From NCBI RefSeq assembly GCF_001681715.1, contig NZ_LNWY01000007.1, positions 81,850-145,849 on the forward strand: a stretch of 64,000 nucleotides of DNA. Direction: 5' to 3'. Below are positions 8,720 through 17,999 of the stretch, in pieces. The notes beneath the pieces are model-generated. The model searched no databases. It was given only the letters and a program-made list of their open reading frames with translations, and was not told the DNA's origin. A program made the translations under genes and the position numbers. Position 1 is the first letter of the stretch; every line of letters begins with the position of its first letter. Source of the stretch: Tritonibacter mobilis. GTDB lineage: Bacteria; Pseudomonadota; Alphaproteobacteria; Rhodobacterales; Rhodobacteraceae.

Positions 8720-10237
8720 ATGTCTGAACCCGTTGTGCTGCATCTGGATTCCGTGACCAAACGGTTCGGGTCCTTTGCGGCGAATGACAATATCTCCATC
8801 ACGCTGCACCGGGGCGAGGTGGTGGCGCTGCTTGGGGAAAACGGCGCGGGCAAGACGACGCTGATGAACATCCTCTTTGGGCATTACGTGCCAGACGAGG
8901 GCGAGGTCTATATCAACGGCAGCAAAATCGCGCAGGGCAAGCCCAAGGAGGCGATTGCAGCAGGTGTGGGCATGGTGCACCAGCATTTCTCGCTGGCCAA
9001 GAACCTCACGGTGCTGGAAAACGTCATGACCGGGACCGAGCCGCTGTTGGGGTGGAAATCGGACACCGCCAAGGGCCGTCAGAAGCTCAGAGCGCTGGAG
9101 CAGAAATTCGGCCTGAGCGTCGATGCGGATGCGCGGGTGGGCGATCTGTCGGTGGGCGAACAGCAGCGGGTGGAGATCCTGAAGGCGCTATATAATGACG
9201 CGCGGATTCTGATCCTTGATGAGCCGACAGGTGTTTTGACGCAACAGGAAGCGGAGGGGCTGTTTCAGACCCTGCGGGTGATGGCACAGGACGGTTTGTC
9301 GATCATCTTTATTTCGCACAAGCTCAATGAGGTGATGAAGGGGGCTGACCGTGTGGTGGTGCTGCGGGCGGGCAAGGTGATCGCGGAGCGCGCCACCTCG
9401 CAGACCAGCAAAGAAGAGCTGGCCGAACTGATGGTGGGCCGCCGGGTGGAACGCCCGGTGCGCGAGGCCAGCACGCCGGGCGCGGTGGTGGTCCGGGCGC
9501 GCGATGTTGTGGTGCAGGCCGGAGCGGTGACGCGGTTGAGCGGGATCAGTTTTGACATCCGCGCCGGAGAAACGCTCGGGATTGTGGGGGTCTCTGGCAA
9601 CGGGCAGGCGGCGCTGTGTGATCTGGTGGCGGGCGTGGTACCGGCCGACAGTGGAGCATTTGAGATCGACGGGCACCCCGTCGCGCAGCTGACACCGCGC
9701 GATCTGAGCGGCATGAACGTGGGCCGCACGCCCGAGGATCGCAACACCCAAGGTGCCGTCGGAGAGCTGACCTTGTGGGAAAACGCGGTGCTGGAGCGGA
9801 TCAGCGATCCGCGGTTTTCACGCCAAGGGTTTCTGAGAAAGGCCCCGGCGCGGGCCTATTGTCAGGCGTTGATTGAACGCTTTGACGTGCGCGGCGGCAC
9901 CCCAAACAGCCGCATCAGCCTCCTGTCGGGGGGCAATATGCAAAAGCTCATTCTGGGGCGCAGCCTCGTGCAGCGCCCGGTGTTCCTGTTGGCGGCGCAG
10001 CCGACACGCGGGCTGGATGAGGGCGCGATTGCCGCCATTCACGAAGATATCCTTGCGGCGCGCAAGGGCGGCACGGCGGTGCTGCTGGTGTCAGAAGATC
10101 TCGACGAGGTGATCTCGCTCTCGGATCGGATCATGGCGATCCACGCCGGGCAGTTGTCGCCGGCGGTGGATGCACAGGGCGTGGATGCGCGCCAGCTTGG
10201 CCTGATGATGGCCGGGGAATGGGGAGGGATGCGCTGA
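8720..10237 (+). CDS. BMP-type ABC transporter duplicated ATP-binding protein
   Basis: 505 residues from the ATG at 8720, with AGGAGG at 8707-8712. Domain 1 shows Walker A GENGAGKTT, signature LSVGEQQRVEILKAL and Walker B ILILDEPTGVLTQ. Domain 2 has a degenerate Walker A (GVSGNGQAAL), signature LSGGNMQKLILGRSL and Walker B-like LLAAQPTRGLDEG, where DEP is replaced by AQP as is common in nucleoside-type relatives. It powers the two permeases that follow with overlapping starts. Confidence 0.9.
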   Translation: MSEPVVLHLDSVTKRFGSFAANDNISITLHRGEVVALLGENGAGKTTLMNILFGHYVPDEGEVYINGSKIAQGKPKEAIAAGVGMVHQHFSLAKNLTVLENVMTGTEPLLGWKSDTAKGRQKLRALEQKFGLSVDADARVGDLSVGEQQRVEILKALYNDARILILDEPTGVLTQQEAEGLFQTLRVMAQDGLSIIFISHKLNEVMKGADRVVVLRAGKVIAERATSQTSKEELAELMVGRRVERPVREASTPGAVVVRARDVVVQAGAVTRLSGISFDIRAGETLGIVGVSGNGQAALCDLVAGVVPADSGAFEIDGHPVAQLTPRDLSGMNVGRTPEDRNTQGAVGELTLWENAVLERISDPRFSRQGFLRKAPARAYCQALIERFDVRGGTPNSRISLLSGGNMQKLILGRSLVQRPVFLLAAQPTRGLDEGAIAAIHEDILAARKGGTAVLLVSEDLDEVISLSDRIMAIHAGQLSPAVDAQGVDARQLGLMMAGEWGGMR

Positions 10238-11286
10238 TGCGGATCGAACGCAGGCAAAACCAGCCAAAGGCGCTGTTGATCGTGGCTCCGATGCTGGCAG
10301 TGCTGGCGGCGCTGTCGCTGGCGGGAATTTTGATTGCACTGGCGGGCGTGCCGGTGCTGGCGGCGTATAAATCGCTTTTTGTGGGGGCCTTTGGGTCCAA
10401 GTTTGCCATCACCGAGACCCTGACACGGGCCACGCCCTTGATCGTGACCGGGCTGGCGGCGGCGGTCGCCTTTCGCGCGCGGATCTGGAATATCGGCGCG
10501 GAGGGGCAGTTTTATATGGGCGCGCTGCTGGCCACGGTATTTGGCTTTCAGAACTTTCTGGGCCTGCCGTCCTTTGCGCTGATCCCTGCGCTGTTTCTGG
10601 CGGGTGCGCTGGCCGGCATGGTGATGCTGGTGATCCCGCTGGGGCTGCGGCTGCGCTTTGGCGTTGACGAGGTGGTGACGACCCTTCTGCTGAATTTCGT
10701 GGTGCTGTTGTTTGTGTCGATGATGCTGGATGGCCCGATGAAAGACCCGCTGGCCTTTGGCTGGCCGCAATCGGTGCCGATTGTCGACGAGGGGCTCTTG
10801 CCCAAAATCATCGAGCGCACACGCCTGCATCTGGGGCTGATCATCGCGATTGCGGCGGCGGTGCTGATCTATGTCATCAATGCCTTTACCGTCTTTGGGC
10901 TGGAGGCCAAGGCCGCCGGGTTCAACCCCGCCGCCGCCAAATTTGCGGGCGTGCCGTTTCAGATGACGCTGATCAAAGTGGCCTGCCTGTCGGGCGGTCT
11001 GGCGGGGCTTGCGGGCGCCATCGAGGTGATGGGCGTCAAGGGGCAGCTCTCCAATGATCTGTCGGCGTCCTTTGGCTATACGGGCATCGTGGTGGCGATG
11101 CTGGCGAGCCTTAATCCCATTGGCGTGATCTTTGCCGCCATCTTTACCGCGATGATGTTTGTCGGCGCAGAGAGCATGAGCCGCAGCTTTGGCATCCCCA
11201 GTTTCATTGCGGATGTGGTGGTGTCGCTGTCGCTGCTGACGATGCTGGTGGCGATCTTTTTCTCCAACTACAGGATTCGCAAATGA
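10237..11286 (+). CDS. BMP-type ABC transporter permease 1
   Basis: 349 residues with many hydrophobic segments and the BPD_transp_2 signature around AFRARIWNIGAEGQFYMGAL (near residue 85). This is the first of the two unequal permeases typical of NupP/NupQ-like importers. The ATG at 10237 shares a base with the ATPase stop (TGATG) and has GGGGAGGG at 10221-10228. An in-frame start 18 bases upstream is possible but less likely. Its last codon overlaps the next permease by 4 bases. Confidence 0.9.
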   Translation: MRIERRQNQPKALLIVAPMLAVLAALSLAGILIALAGVPVLAAYKSLFVGAFGSKFAITETLTRATPLIVTGLAAAVAFRARIWNIGAEGQFYMGALLATVFGFQNFLGLPSFALIPALFLAGALAGMVMLVIPLGLRLRFGVDEVVTTLLLNFVVLLFVSMMLDGPMKDPLAFGWPQSVPIVDEGLLPKIIERTRLHLGLIIAIAAAVLIYVINAFTVFGLEAKAAGFNPAAAKFAGVPFQMTLIKVACLSGGLAGLAGAIEVMGVKGQLSNDLSASFGYTGIVVAMLASLNPIGVIFAAIFTAMMFVGAESMSRSFGIPSFIADVVVSLSLLTMLVAIFFSNYRIRK

Positions 11287-12227
11287 CTGATATCTTTGAC
11301 ATCCTGTTTACGGTTGGCCTGTGGTCCTCGGTGCTGCGGATCGCAACGCCGCTGATCTTTGGCACGCTGGGAGCCCTTCTGTGCGAGCGGGCAGGGGTGC
11401 TCAATCTCGGCATCGAGGGCATCATGACCTTTGGGGCGATGATCGGCTGGCTGGCGGTGTTTCAGGGCGCGGATCTGTGGGTCGGGCTGCTGGTGGCAGC
11501 GCTGGCGGGCGCGCTGTTTGGTTTGTTACATGCGGGGCTGACGGTGACGCTGGGGTTGTCGCAGCATGTGACGGGGCTGGGGATCACCCTCTTTGCGTCG
11601 AGCTTTAGTTACTACATCTTTCGCATCGCGATACCGGCACAGAACACGCCGCCCACGGTAGAGCCATTTCAGCCGCTCGATATTCCGGTGCTGTCGGATC
11701 TGCCCTTTGTGGGGCCTGCGCTGTTTAGTCAGACCGCGCCCACCTATCTGGCCATCGGCATTGCAATCTTCCTTGCGTATTTCCTCGCCCGTACGCCGAT
11801 GGGGCTGGCGGTGCGGATCACCGGTGAAAACCCCCATGCCGCCGAAGCGCAGGGCGTCGATCCAATCCGGGTGCGCTATGGTGCGGTGATGGCGGGCAGT
11901 GCGCTGATGGCGGTGGGCGGCGCGTTTTTGACGCTCTCGGCCTTTAACAGCTTCTTTCCGACCATGATGCAGGGGCGGGGCTGGATCTGTATTGCGCTGG
12001 TGGTGTTTTCCACGTGGAAACCGGGCCGTGCCATTCTGGGCGCGCTGCTCTTTGCGCTGTTTGATGCCTATCAGCTGCGGTTGCAGAACGTGCTTGGGCA
12101 GGTGGTGCCGTATCAGATCTTCCTGATGATGCCCTATCTGTTGTCCATTCTGGCGCTGGTCATCATGTCGCGCAGTGCGCGTGTGCCGCAGGCCTTGATG
12201 CAGCCTTATCGCAAGGGAGAGCGCTAG
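11283..12227 (+). CDS. BMP-type ABC transporter permease 2
   Basis: 314 residues, membrane-embedded, with the family motif LCERAGVLNLGIEGIMTFGA at about residues 36-55 and VRITGENPHAAEAQGVD near 180. It pairs with the upstream permease to form the channel. The ATG overlaps the previous stop (ATGA). It ends the operon; the 139-bp gap before the TAXI gene has no obvious strong terminator. Confidence 0.9.
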   Translation: MTDIFDILFTVGLWSSVLRIATPLIFGTLGALLCERAGVLNLGIEGIMTFGAMIGWLAVFQGADLWVGLLVAALAGALFGLLHAGLTVTLGLSQHVTGLGITLFASSFSYYIFRIAIPAQNTPPTVEPFQPLDIPVLSDLPFVGPALFSQTAPTYLAIGIAIFLAYFLARTPMGLAVRITGENPHAAEAQGVDPIRVRYGAVMAGSALMAVGGAFLTLSAFNSFFPTMMQGRGWICIALVVFSTWKPGRAILGALLFALFDAYQLRLQNVLGQVVPYQIFLMMPYLLSILALVIMSRSARVPQALMQPYRKGER

Positions 12228-12366
12228 GCGCTTGATATTGCAGTTGACGCCAGCCGCCGCACGGCGTTCTCTGTCGCCGAGACCGCACGGAGGCGGCGGT
12301 CAGCACGATAAAGCGGCAGATGATGCCAAGACCGGGCTGTCACAGACCGGAACGGAGGACCCACCC

Positions 12367-13326
12367 ATGACCAAGTTTTTCAAAACACTCTCAGCCACGC
12401 TGGCGGCTGGTGTGATGCTCGCGGGCACCGCCCAAGCCGAGACCCGCGTGACCTATAAATCCGCCAAGAGCGGGTCGTCCTATTACCAGATGGGGGTCGA
12501 ACTGGCTGAGGCGATGAAAGCGGGCACCAATGGTGATATCATCGTTACCATCGAGGAAAGCCAAGGGTCCACGCAGAACGTCATGGAAGTGCGCGCGCGC
12601 GGTGGCGATTATGTCTTCACCACGCCGCCGGTGCTGGTGTCATTGGCACAAAAGGGCAAAGGCCCGTTTGATGGCAAATCCGCGCCGCAGTTTGATGAAA
12701 TCCGCGCGCTGTTCCCGATCCCGTCGCTGACCATGCATTTTGTGATGGCAGGTGAAGGCGGTGCCGCCTCGCTTGACGATCTGGAGGGGCAGACGCTCCT
12801 GTTGGGCAAAGGCTCCTTTGGTGCGACCGAGGGCGAGAAATACCTGACCCTCTTTGGTCTGGCCGACAAGGTCGAGATCGCGGATGCGGAACTGTCGAAT
12901 GCGGTGGCGGCGCTGAAGAACGGCCAGATCGGGGCGTTTGTGACCGCAGGGTCCTTCCCGGCGCCGAATGTGGTTGAGGCCGCAGCCTCTACCCCGGTGC
13001 GGCTGGTGTCGCTGACGCCCGAACAGGTGGCTGAGACCAAGCGCACCAAGCTGGTGATCCCGGCGGGCACCTATGCGGGCCAGACCGAGGATGTGACCAC
13101 CACCTCGCTGCCGGTGGCGGCCTTCACCACCACCAAGATGGACGAGGACACCGCCTATCAACTGACCCGCACCTATTGGGAACAGAAGGCCGAAATGGCG
13201 GATACCTCAGCGTGGTGGAACGGTGTCACCGAGGAGCTGATGGCCAATATCACCACGCCGCTGCATCCGGGTGCGGTGCGCTACTACGAGGAAGCAGGCT
13301 TCACCCTCTCTGACGCGCAAAAGTAA
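12367..13326 (+). CDS. TAXI-family TRAP transporter solute receptor
   Basis: 319 residues with a Sec signal peptide (MTKFFKTLSATLAAGVMLAG, cleavage at TAQA-ET). The mature start VTYKSAKSGSSYYQMGVELAEAM and the later TLLLGKGSFGATEGEKYLTLF are typical of TAXI receptors (TRAP-associated extracytoplasmic immunogenic proteins). These bind small organic acids such as glutamate or other carboxylates in the periplasm and deliver them to a sodium-driven fused permease, here encoded next. ATG chosen at 12367 because it opens the signal peptide and follows GGAGGACC at 12353-12361. Confidence 0.88.
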   Translation: MTKFFKTLSATLAAGVMLAGTAQAETRVTYKSAKSGSSYYQMGVELAEAMKAGTNGDIIVTIEESQGSTQNVMEVRARGGDYVFTTPPVLVSLAQKGKGPFDGKSAPQFDEIRALFPIPSLTMHFVMAGEGGAASLDDLEGQTLLLGKGSFGATEGEKYLTLFGLADKVEIADAELSNAVAALKNGQIGAFVTAGSFPAPNVVEAAASTPVRLVSLTPEQVAETKRTKLVIPAGTYAGQTEDVTTTSLPVAAFTTTKMDEDTAYQLTRTYWEQKAEMADTSAWWNGVTEELMANITTPLHPGAVRYYEEAGFTLSDAQK

Positions 13327-13338
13327 TAGTCGACTGTC

Positions 13339-13382
13339 CAGCGCGCTTCGGGGTCGCTATCCCTGCAGCGCGCTGTTTCTTT
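13339..13382 (+). terminator. Stem-loop with T-rich tail between TAXI receptor and permease
   Basis: Arms CAGCGCGC (13339-13346) and GCGCGCTG (13368-13375) can pair, followed directly by TTTCTTTT. This looks like an intrinsic terminator placed inside a transport operon, 12 bp after the receptor stop and just before the permease start at 13396. Partial termination would give excess receptor over permease, a common arrangement. The read-through fraction is unknown. Confidence 0.65.
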
Positions 13383-13395
13383 TGAAGGCCCCCCG

Positions 13396-15180
13396 ATGAC
13401 ACATTTACCAAAAAGCCGCCTTGCGGCTGGCTTCTGGCTGCTGCTGGCCGCAGGGCTGGTGGCCTATCACCTCGCGCTTGTGTTTGCGGGGATCGTGCCG
13501 AACCTTGTGAGCCGCCCCCTGCATATGGCGTTTATCCTGCCCTTTGCGCTGGTCTTTGGTGTCACCGCAAAGGGGCGGTTTTATTCGGGGGTTGTGCTGG
13601 CCGTGCTGGGCACGGGCGCGGCGATCTGGGTGGCGCTCAACGCGGATGCCTTGGGCGATCAATACGGCTTTCTTGAGGGGCGCGGGCAGGTGGTCATTGC
13701 GGTGATCCTCTTGGCTGTGGTGCTGGAGACCGCGCGGCGTGCGATTGGCTGGCCACTGCCGGTGGTGGCGGCGCTGGCGCTTTTATACGGGCTGTTTGGG
13801 CAGCATATTCCGGGTGAATTTGGCCATTCGGGCACCCCATTGGAGAGCTTTCTCGGCACGCTCACCATTGCCGAAGGCGGCATCTGGGGTTCGCTGACGG
13901 GTGTGTCGGTGGGCGTGGTGTCGATCTTTGTGATCTTTGGCGCGGTCCTGAACGCGGGCGAAGCGGGGCAGGGGTTTATGAATGTCGCGGGTGCGGCGGC
14001 GGGGCGGCTGAAGGGCGGTGCGGCCAAGGTCTCGGTGATTTCCTCGGCGCTCTTTGGGTCCATTTCGGGATCGGCCTCGGCCAATGTGGCCTCAACAGGG
14101 GCGATCACCATGCCCGCGATGGTGCGGCTCGGCTATCCCAAGCGACTGGCGGCGGCGGTGGAGGCGGTGGCCTCCTCGGGCGGGCAGATCATGCCACCCT
14201 TGATGGGGGCCGGGGCCTTCGTGATGGTAGAGCTGACGGGCGTGCCTTACACGGCGATCATGGCGGCGGCGGTGCTGCCGGCGCTGTTGTATTTCCTCGC
14301 GGTCTGGGTTGGTATCAATGCCTATAACCGCCGCTTTGACCTCAAGGGCGTGCCCGAAGAAGACCGCCCCAAACGACGCGATGTGATCGTGACCTCGCTG
14401 TTTTTTCTCGTCCCGTTCAGCGTGCTTTTGTGGGCAATGTTCGGGGCCGGGTTCACACCGGAGTATGCGGCGGCGCTGTCGGTGCTGGCGGGGGCGATCC
14501 TGCTGCTGTTCAACGCCGAGATGACGTTTAAGCCGGGCCAGATCCGCGACCGGGCCTTGGCGGCGCTGCTCAATGCGGCGCGGCAGGTGTCGATGATCGC
14601 AGCCATTATCTTGTGTGCATCGATCATCATCGGGGTGCTGTCGATCACCGGGCTGGGGGTCAAGATCACCTCGTTGATCATCCAAGGCTCCGGCGGGCTG
14701 CTCTGGCCGTCCTTGCTGCTGACGGCACTGGCCTGTCTGGTGCTGGGCATGGAGGTGCCGACCACGGCGGCCTATGTGATCTGCGTGTCGGTGGCGGGAC
14801 CTGCGCTGACGAAACTGGGGCTGGAGCCGTTGCAGGCGCATCTCTTTGTGTTCTGGTTTGCGCTGTTGTCGACGATCACGCCGCCGGTCTGTGGCGCGGT
14901 GTTCATTGCGGCGGGCATGATTGGCGAGAGCTGGCTCAAGGTGGCGCTGACGGCGATGTCGCTGGGGGTTGGTCTCTATCTGATCCCGCTGGGGATGGTG
15001 GCGAACCCGGCGATCCTGACCTTGGCCGATGATCCGCTGGGGGCGCTGTTGGCGCTGCTGCGCATGGGCGTCGGCCTGACGCTGGTTTCTGCCGGGCTGA
15101 TTGGCGCGCGCGGCGTGCTGGGCACGGTCGGGCTTTGTGCGCTGGGGCTGTTGGTCACGTTTTCGGGGCTGTGGATTTAG
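13396..15180 (+). CDS. TRAP transporter fused membrane permease (DctQM type, TAXI partner)
   Basis: 594 residues, strongly hydrophobic, with the fused 4-TM plus 12-TM layout of TAXI-linked permeases. The DctM part has SVISSALFGSISGSASANVA and ASTGAITMPAMVRLGYPKRL near residues 215-255, then SSGGQIMPPLMGAGAFVM, and a second repeat with EVPTTAAYVICVSVAGPAL and ITPPVCGAVFIAAGMIGE. It moves the receptor-bound substrate using an ion gradient. Gene end overlaps the convergent DUF2256 gene by 4 bases (15177-15180). Confidence 0.92.
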   Translation: MTHLPKSRLAAGFWLLLAAGLVAYHLALVFAGIVPNLVSRPLHMAFILPFALVFGVTAKGRFYSGVVLAVLGTGAAIWVALNADALGDQYGFLEGRGQVVIAVILLAVVLETARRAIGWPLPVVAALALLYGLFGQHIPGEFGHSGTPLESFLGTLTIAEGGIWGSLTGVSVGVVSIFVIFGAVLNAGEAGQGFMNVAGAAAGRLKGGAAKVSVISSALFGSISGSASANVASTGAITMPAMVRLGYPKRLAAAVEAVASSGGQIMPPLMGAGAFVMVELTGVPYTAIMAAAVLPALLYFLAVWVGINAYNRRFDLKGVPEEDRPKRRDVIVTSLFFLVPFSVLLWAMFGAGFTPEYAAALSVLAGAILLLFNAEMTFKPGQIRDRALAALLNAARQVSMIAAIILCASIIIGVLSITGLGVKITSLIIQGSGGLLWPSLLLTALACLVLGMEVPTTAAYVICVSVAGPALTKLGLEPLQAHLFVFWFALLSTITPPVCGAVFIAAGMIGESWLKVALTAMSLGVGLYLIPLGMVANPAILTLADDPLGALLALLRMGVGLTLVSAGLIGARGVLGTVGLCALGLLVTFSGLWI

Positions 15181-15314
15181 CGCGCACGTTTGCAGCGCTC
15201 GGAACAATAGCGCACCTCATCCCAGATCTTCGCCCATTTGCGCCGCCATGTGAACGGGCGCTGGCAATGGGCGCAGATCTTGCGGGGCAGATCGGATTTC
15301 TTGCGCATCTTCAT
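15177..15314 (-). CDS. DUF2256 small zinc-binding protein
   Basis: 45 residues from the ATG at 15314. Four cysteines in the pattern CAHCQRPF...RYCSERC, with an intervening TWRRKWAKIWDEV segment and a basic tail, match DUF2256, a short zinc-ribbon-like family. It starts 4 bases after the photolyase stop. DUF2256 genes are often found beside cryptochrome/photolyase genes, so a helper role in light-dependent repair is plausible but unproven. Confidence 0.85.
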   Translation of the reverse strand: MKMRKKSDLPRKICAHCQRPFTWRRKWAKIWDEVRYCSERCKRAR

Positions 15315-15318
15315 GGGG

Positions 15319-16830
15319 CTAGCTCTCGAACGGCAGGCTAAGCTGGTTGGGAGCGGACCGTGCCCCCTGTTGCGTATCCTTGGTTTTGCGGCGCATTGGT
15401 TTGCGGCTGGCGTGTTTGGCAAGGAGGCCTTTGGCCTCTTGGCGGAAGCCGCCAGAGCGGCGCACCGCCCAGATCTGATCGCGGGCCGCGCGGGCGGCAC
15501 TCAGGTGATCGATGATGGGGTGCGGATAGGTCTTGCCCAGCACCGCAGAGGCGTTTTCAGCCTTCCATGGCTCTTGCAGGTGGTGGTCGGGGATGGCCGC
15601 GAGTTCCGGCACCCAGCGGCGGGTAAACGCCCCGGTGGGGTCTTGGTCCTTGCCCTGTTTGACCGGATTGTAAATGCGCGGCGTGTTGATGCCGGTGGTG
15701 CCTGATTGCATTTGCACTTGACTCCAGTGGATGCCCGGCTCGTAATCGGTAAAGCGACGCGCCAGCACAAGGCCGGGCGCGCGCCAATCAAGCCAGAGAT
15801 GATAGCTCGCCACCGACATCACCATGGCTCGCATCCGAAAGTTGAGCCAACCGGTGGCGTTGAGGCAGCGCATGCAGGCATCCACAAAGGGCAGGCCGGT
15901 TTCACCCTCGGCCCAGGCGTGCAGGCGGGTGCTGTCTGGGGTGGTGGGGCGCAGGCCGTCATAGGCACGGTGCATGTTTTCATGCTCGATGCGCGGCTCA
16001 TCCTCGAGCTTTTGGATAAAGTGGCAGTGCCAGTGCAGCCGCCCCATAAAAGAGCGCAGCGATTGCTGCCAGTTGCGCGGCAATTCCGGGTCGCTTTGGC
16101 GCTGCCACGTGGCCTGCGTTACCTCCCGCAGCGACAGGCTGCCCCATGCCAGATGCGGCGAGAGGCGTGAACAGGCGCGCGCCCCCTGAAGCGGCGAGGA
16201 CATCGCCCAGCGGTAGGGCTCTGCCCGCGTGTTGAGGAAGGAGCGCAAGCAAGACTGCGCCACCGCCCGTCCGCCCGGTTGACGGTCGGGGCAGGGGTCC
16301 TGCGCCAGATGCAATGCGCGGGCGGTCGGGATGGTGCCGAGATCCAGATCAAGCGGGGCAAGGGCGCTGGCCTCTGCAAGAGGTTCCGCCATAAAGCGGT
16401 CCCATGTTGTGGCCCAGCCATCGCGCGAGCGCAGGCGGCGATGGACACCGTTCTGGCGCAGCTCTGTCCAAGGGAGCGCATTGTCACGGCACCATGCGCC
16501 GACGCGCAGATCGCGCTGATAGGTCCAGGCGTTACCGGTTTCCTCATGCGACCAGAGGGCGGTGGCGCCATAGTGCTGGACCATATCGCGCAGCACCGAG
16601 ACCGCATCGCCCACCCGCACCACCAGAGGCTGACCAAGGCGGGCAAGATCCGCGCGCAGGCTCTTGAGGGTTTCGGCGATAAACGCCCAGTGCCTGGCAG
16701 AGCTGTCCGCCAGCGCCCATAGCTCCGGTTCGACAATATAGAGCGGCAGGACCGGACCGCGCTGACTGGCTGCCGCCAGCGCGGGATGATCCGCGACCCT
16801 CAGGTCTCTTTTGAACCAGACGATATGCAC
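15319..16830 (-). CDS. Cryptochrome/DNA photolyase family FAD-binding protein
   Basis: 503 residues. The N-terminal Rossmann-like domain begins MHIVWFKRDLRVADHPALAA, as in photolyases. The C-terminal FAD domain contains FMGRLHWHCHFIQKLEDEP, CMRCLNATGWLNFRMRAMVM, SYHLWLDWR and WSQVQMQSGTTGINTPRIYN. These segments line the flavin and DNA-binding cavity in photolyases. The family uses blue or near-UV light to split pyrimidine dimers, or acts as a photoreceptor. The basic C-terminal tail is family-variable. It forms a leftward two-gene unit with DUF2256. Whether it repairs CPD or (6-4) lesions or signals was not decided. Confidence 0.88.
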   Translation of the reverse strand: MHIVWFKRDLRVADHPALAAASQRGPVLPLYIVEPELWALADSSARHWAFIAETLKSLRADLARLGQPLVVRVGDAVSVLRDMVQHYGATALWSHEETGNAWTYQRDLRVGAWCRDNALPWTELRQNGVHRRLRSRDGWATTWDRFMAEPLAEASALAPLDLDLGTIPTARALHLAQDPCPDRQPGGRAVAQSCLRSFLNTRAEPYRWAMSSPLQGARACSRLSPHLAWGSLSLREVTQATWQRQSDPELPRNWQQSLRSFMGRLHWHCHFIQKLEDEPRIEHENMHRAYDGLRPTTPDSTRLHAWAEGETGLPFVDACMRCLNATGWLNFRMRAMVMSVASYHLWLDWRAPGLVLARRFTDYEPGIHWSQVQMQSGTTGINTPRIYNPVKQGKDQDPTGAFTRRWVPELAAIPDHHLQEPWKAENASAVLGKTYPHPIIDHLSAARAARDQIWAVRRSGGFRQEAKGLLAKHASRKPMRRKTKDTQQGARSAPNQLSLPFES

Positions 16831-16870
16831 GCGATGCCCCTTTGACCTCCGTCGGAGGAGATACGGCGCG

Positions 16871-16902
16871 GGGGCGGGGATGGATGAGTTTTCCCCCGCC
16901 CC
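16871..16902. terminator. GC-rich inverted repeat between SbtA-type and photolyase genes
   Basis: GGGGCGGGG (16871-16879) and CCCCGCCCC (16894-16902) can form a 9-bp stem with a 14-base loop. It lies downstream of the leftward permease stop and just before the photolyase start. No U-run follows on the minus strand, so termination strength is uncertain. It could also mark the photolyase promoter boundary. Confidence 0.4.
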
Positions 16903-16934
16903 GTTGTGCGGGCAGCGTGGTCAGGCGGGACCGA

Positions 16935-17903
16935 TCAAACCAATCCGGCCAGCCAGAGGTAGAGCGGCAGGCCCAGCGTGATGTTGAACGGAAAGGTCAC
17001 CCCCAGCGACAGCGTCAGATAGATGCCGGATTCCGCCTGTGGCAGGGCAATCTTCATCGCTGCGGGCACCGCGATATAGGAGGCAGACGCCGAGAGCACC
17101 ATCAGCAGGAACAGGCTGCCGGTCTGCAGCCCAATGGCCGTGCCAAGCGCCATCGCCAAGAGCGCGCCGACAATGGGCATCATCAGACCGAAGGCAAACA
17201 GCCCGGCGCTGAGCAGATGCCGATTGCGCAGCAGGCTGCGGCCTGCGGACAGCCCCATATCCAAGAGAAACAGACACAGGATGCCGGTAAAGGGCGTCAC
17301 CACAAAGGGGGCGATCATCTCCATGCCTTTGTCCTGTGTGAGCATTCCGATCACAAACGCGCCGGTCAGCAGCACCACGGAGCCATTGGCAAAGAGGTCA
17401 CGCATCGGCACCGCGCCAGCCTCTTTGGTGCCGCTGAAACGATGCGCGATCCACAGTGCAGACAGAATTGCGGGCACCTCCATCGAGGCGGCGACTGCGA
17501 CCATATAGCCATCAGAGGCAATCCCCGACAGATCCAGCAGGCTGGAGGCGGCGACGAAGGTGACAATGGAAATCGAACCATAATGCCCCGCAACCGCTGC
17601 CGCATTGAGCGGGTTCAGTCGCGTTATGCTGCGCAGCAGCGCATAGGCGATAAAGGGCAGCAGAAAGGACAGCACCAACCCGGCGCCGAGGGCGGCAAAG
17701 ACATCGGCGCTGAGCCCGTGTTGAGCAAGGCTGTGACCGCCCTTAAACCCGATGGCAAGGAGCAGGTAGAGCGACATGAATTTGGCGGCGCCTTCGGGAA
17801 TCGACAGATCGCTGCGCACTGCCGCCGCGATCAGCCCCAACACAAAGAACAGGATTGTGGGCACCATGAGGTTGCCGATCAGGCTATGGAAGATTTGCGT
17901 CAT
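16935..17903 (-). CDS. sbtA: SbtA-type sodium-dependent bicarbonate permease family protein
   Basis: 322 residues from the ATG at 17903, which opens MTQIFHSLIGNLMVPTILFF as in SbtA proteins. About ten membrane segments in two inverted halves are visible, with AAVAGHYGSISIVTFVAA and SASASYIAVPAAMKIALP as the family core motifs. Cyanobacterial SbtA imports bicarbonate with sodium. In proteobacteria the substrate is mostly untested. No SbtB (PII-like) regulator lies next to it here. An upstream in-frame extension of 27 codons is polar and unlikely. The divergent LysR gene probably controls it. Confidence 0.85.
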   Translation of the reverse strand: MTQIFHSLIGNLMVPTILFFVLGLIAAAVRSDLSIPEGAAKFMSLYLLLAIGFKGGHSLAQHGLSADVFAALGAGLVLSFLLPFIAYALLRSITRLNPLNAAAVAGHYGSISIVTFVAASSLLDLSGIASDGYMVAVAASMEVPAILSALWIAHRFSGTKEAGAVPMRDLFANGSVVLLTGAFVIGMLTQDKGMEMIAPFVVTPFTGILCLFLLDMGLSAGRSLLRNRHLLSAGLFAFGLMMPIVGALLAMALGTAIGLQTGSLFLLMVLSASASYIAVPAAMKIALPQAESGIYLTLSLGVTFPFNITLGLPLYLWLAGLV

Positions 17904-17999
17904 CTGAGGCTCCGAATGTTCAATTCGGCCCCTGTTGCCTGAAACGCTCGCATAGCTAAAATACAAAGAACAAGTAAGATACATATCTTGAGGCTATGA
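17904..17999. promoter_or_regulatory. Divergent sbtA/LysR promoter region with LysR-box-like palindrome
   Basis: The 96-bp gap is AT-rich and contains AAGATACATATCTT at 17976-17989, a perfect palindrome around a CA centre that overlaps the LysR-type start region. It fits the T-N11-A inverted-repeat form of LysR operators, so autoregulation plus control of the permease is likely. Confidence 0.55.

Noticed and set aside
13659..15207. Long leftward frames opposite the TRAP permease
   Set aside because: Composition is Arg/Gln/His-rich, typical of antisense reading of hydrophobic GC-rich genes; the permease itself is certain.
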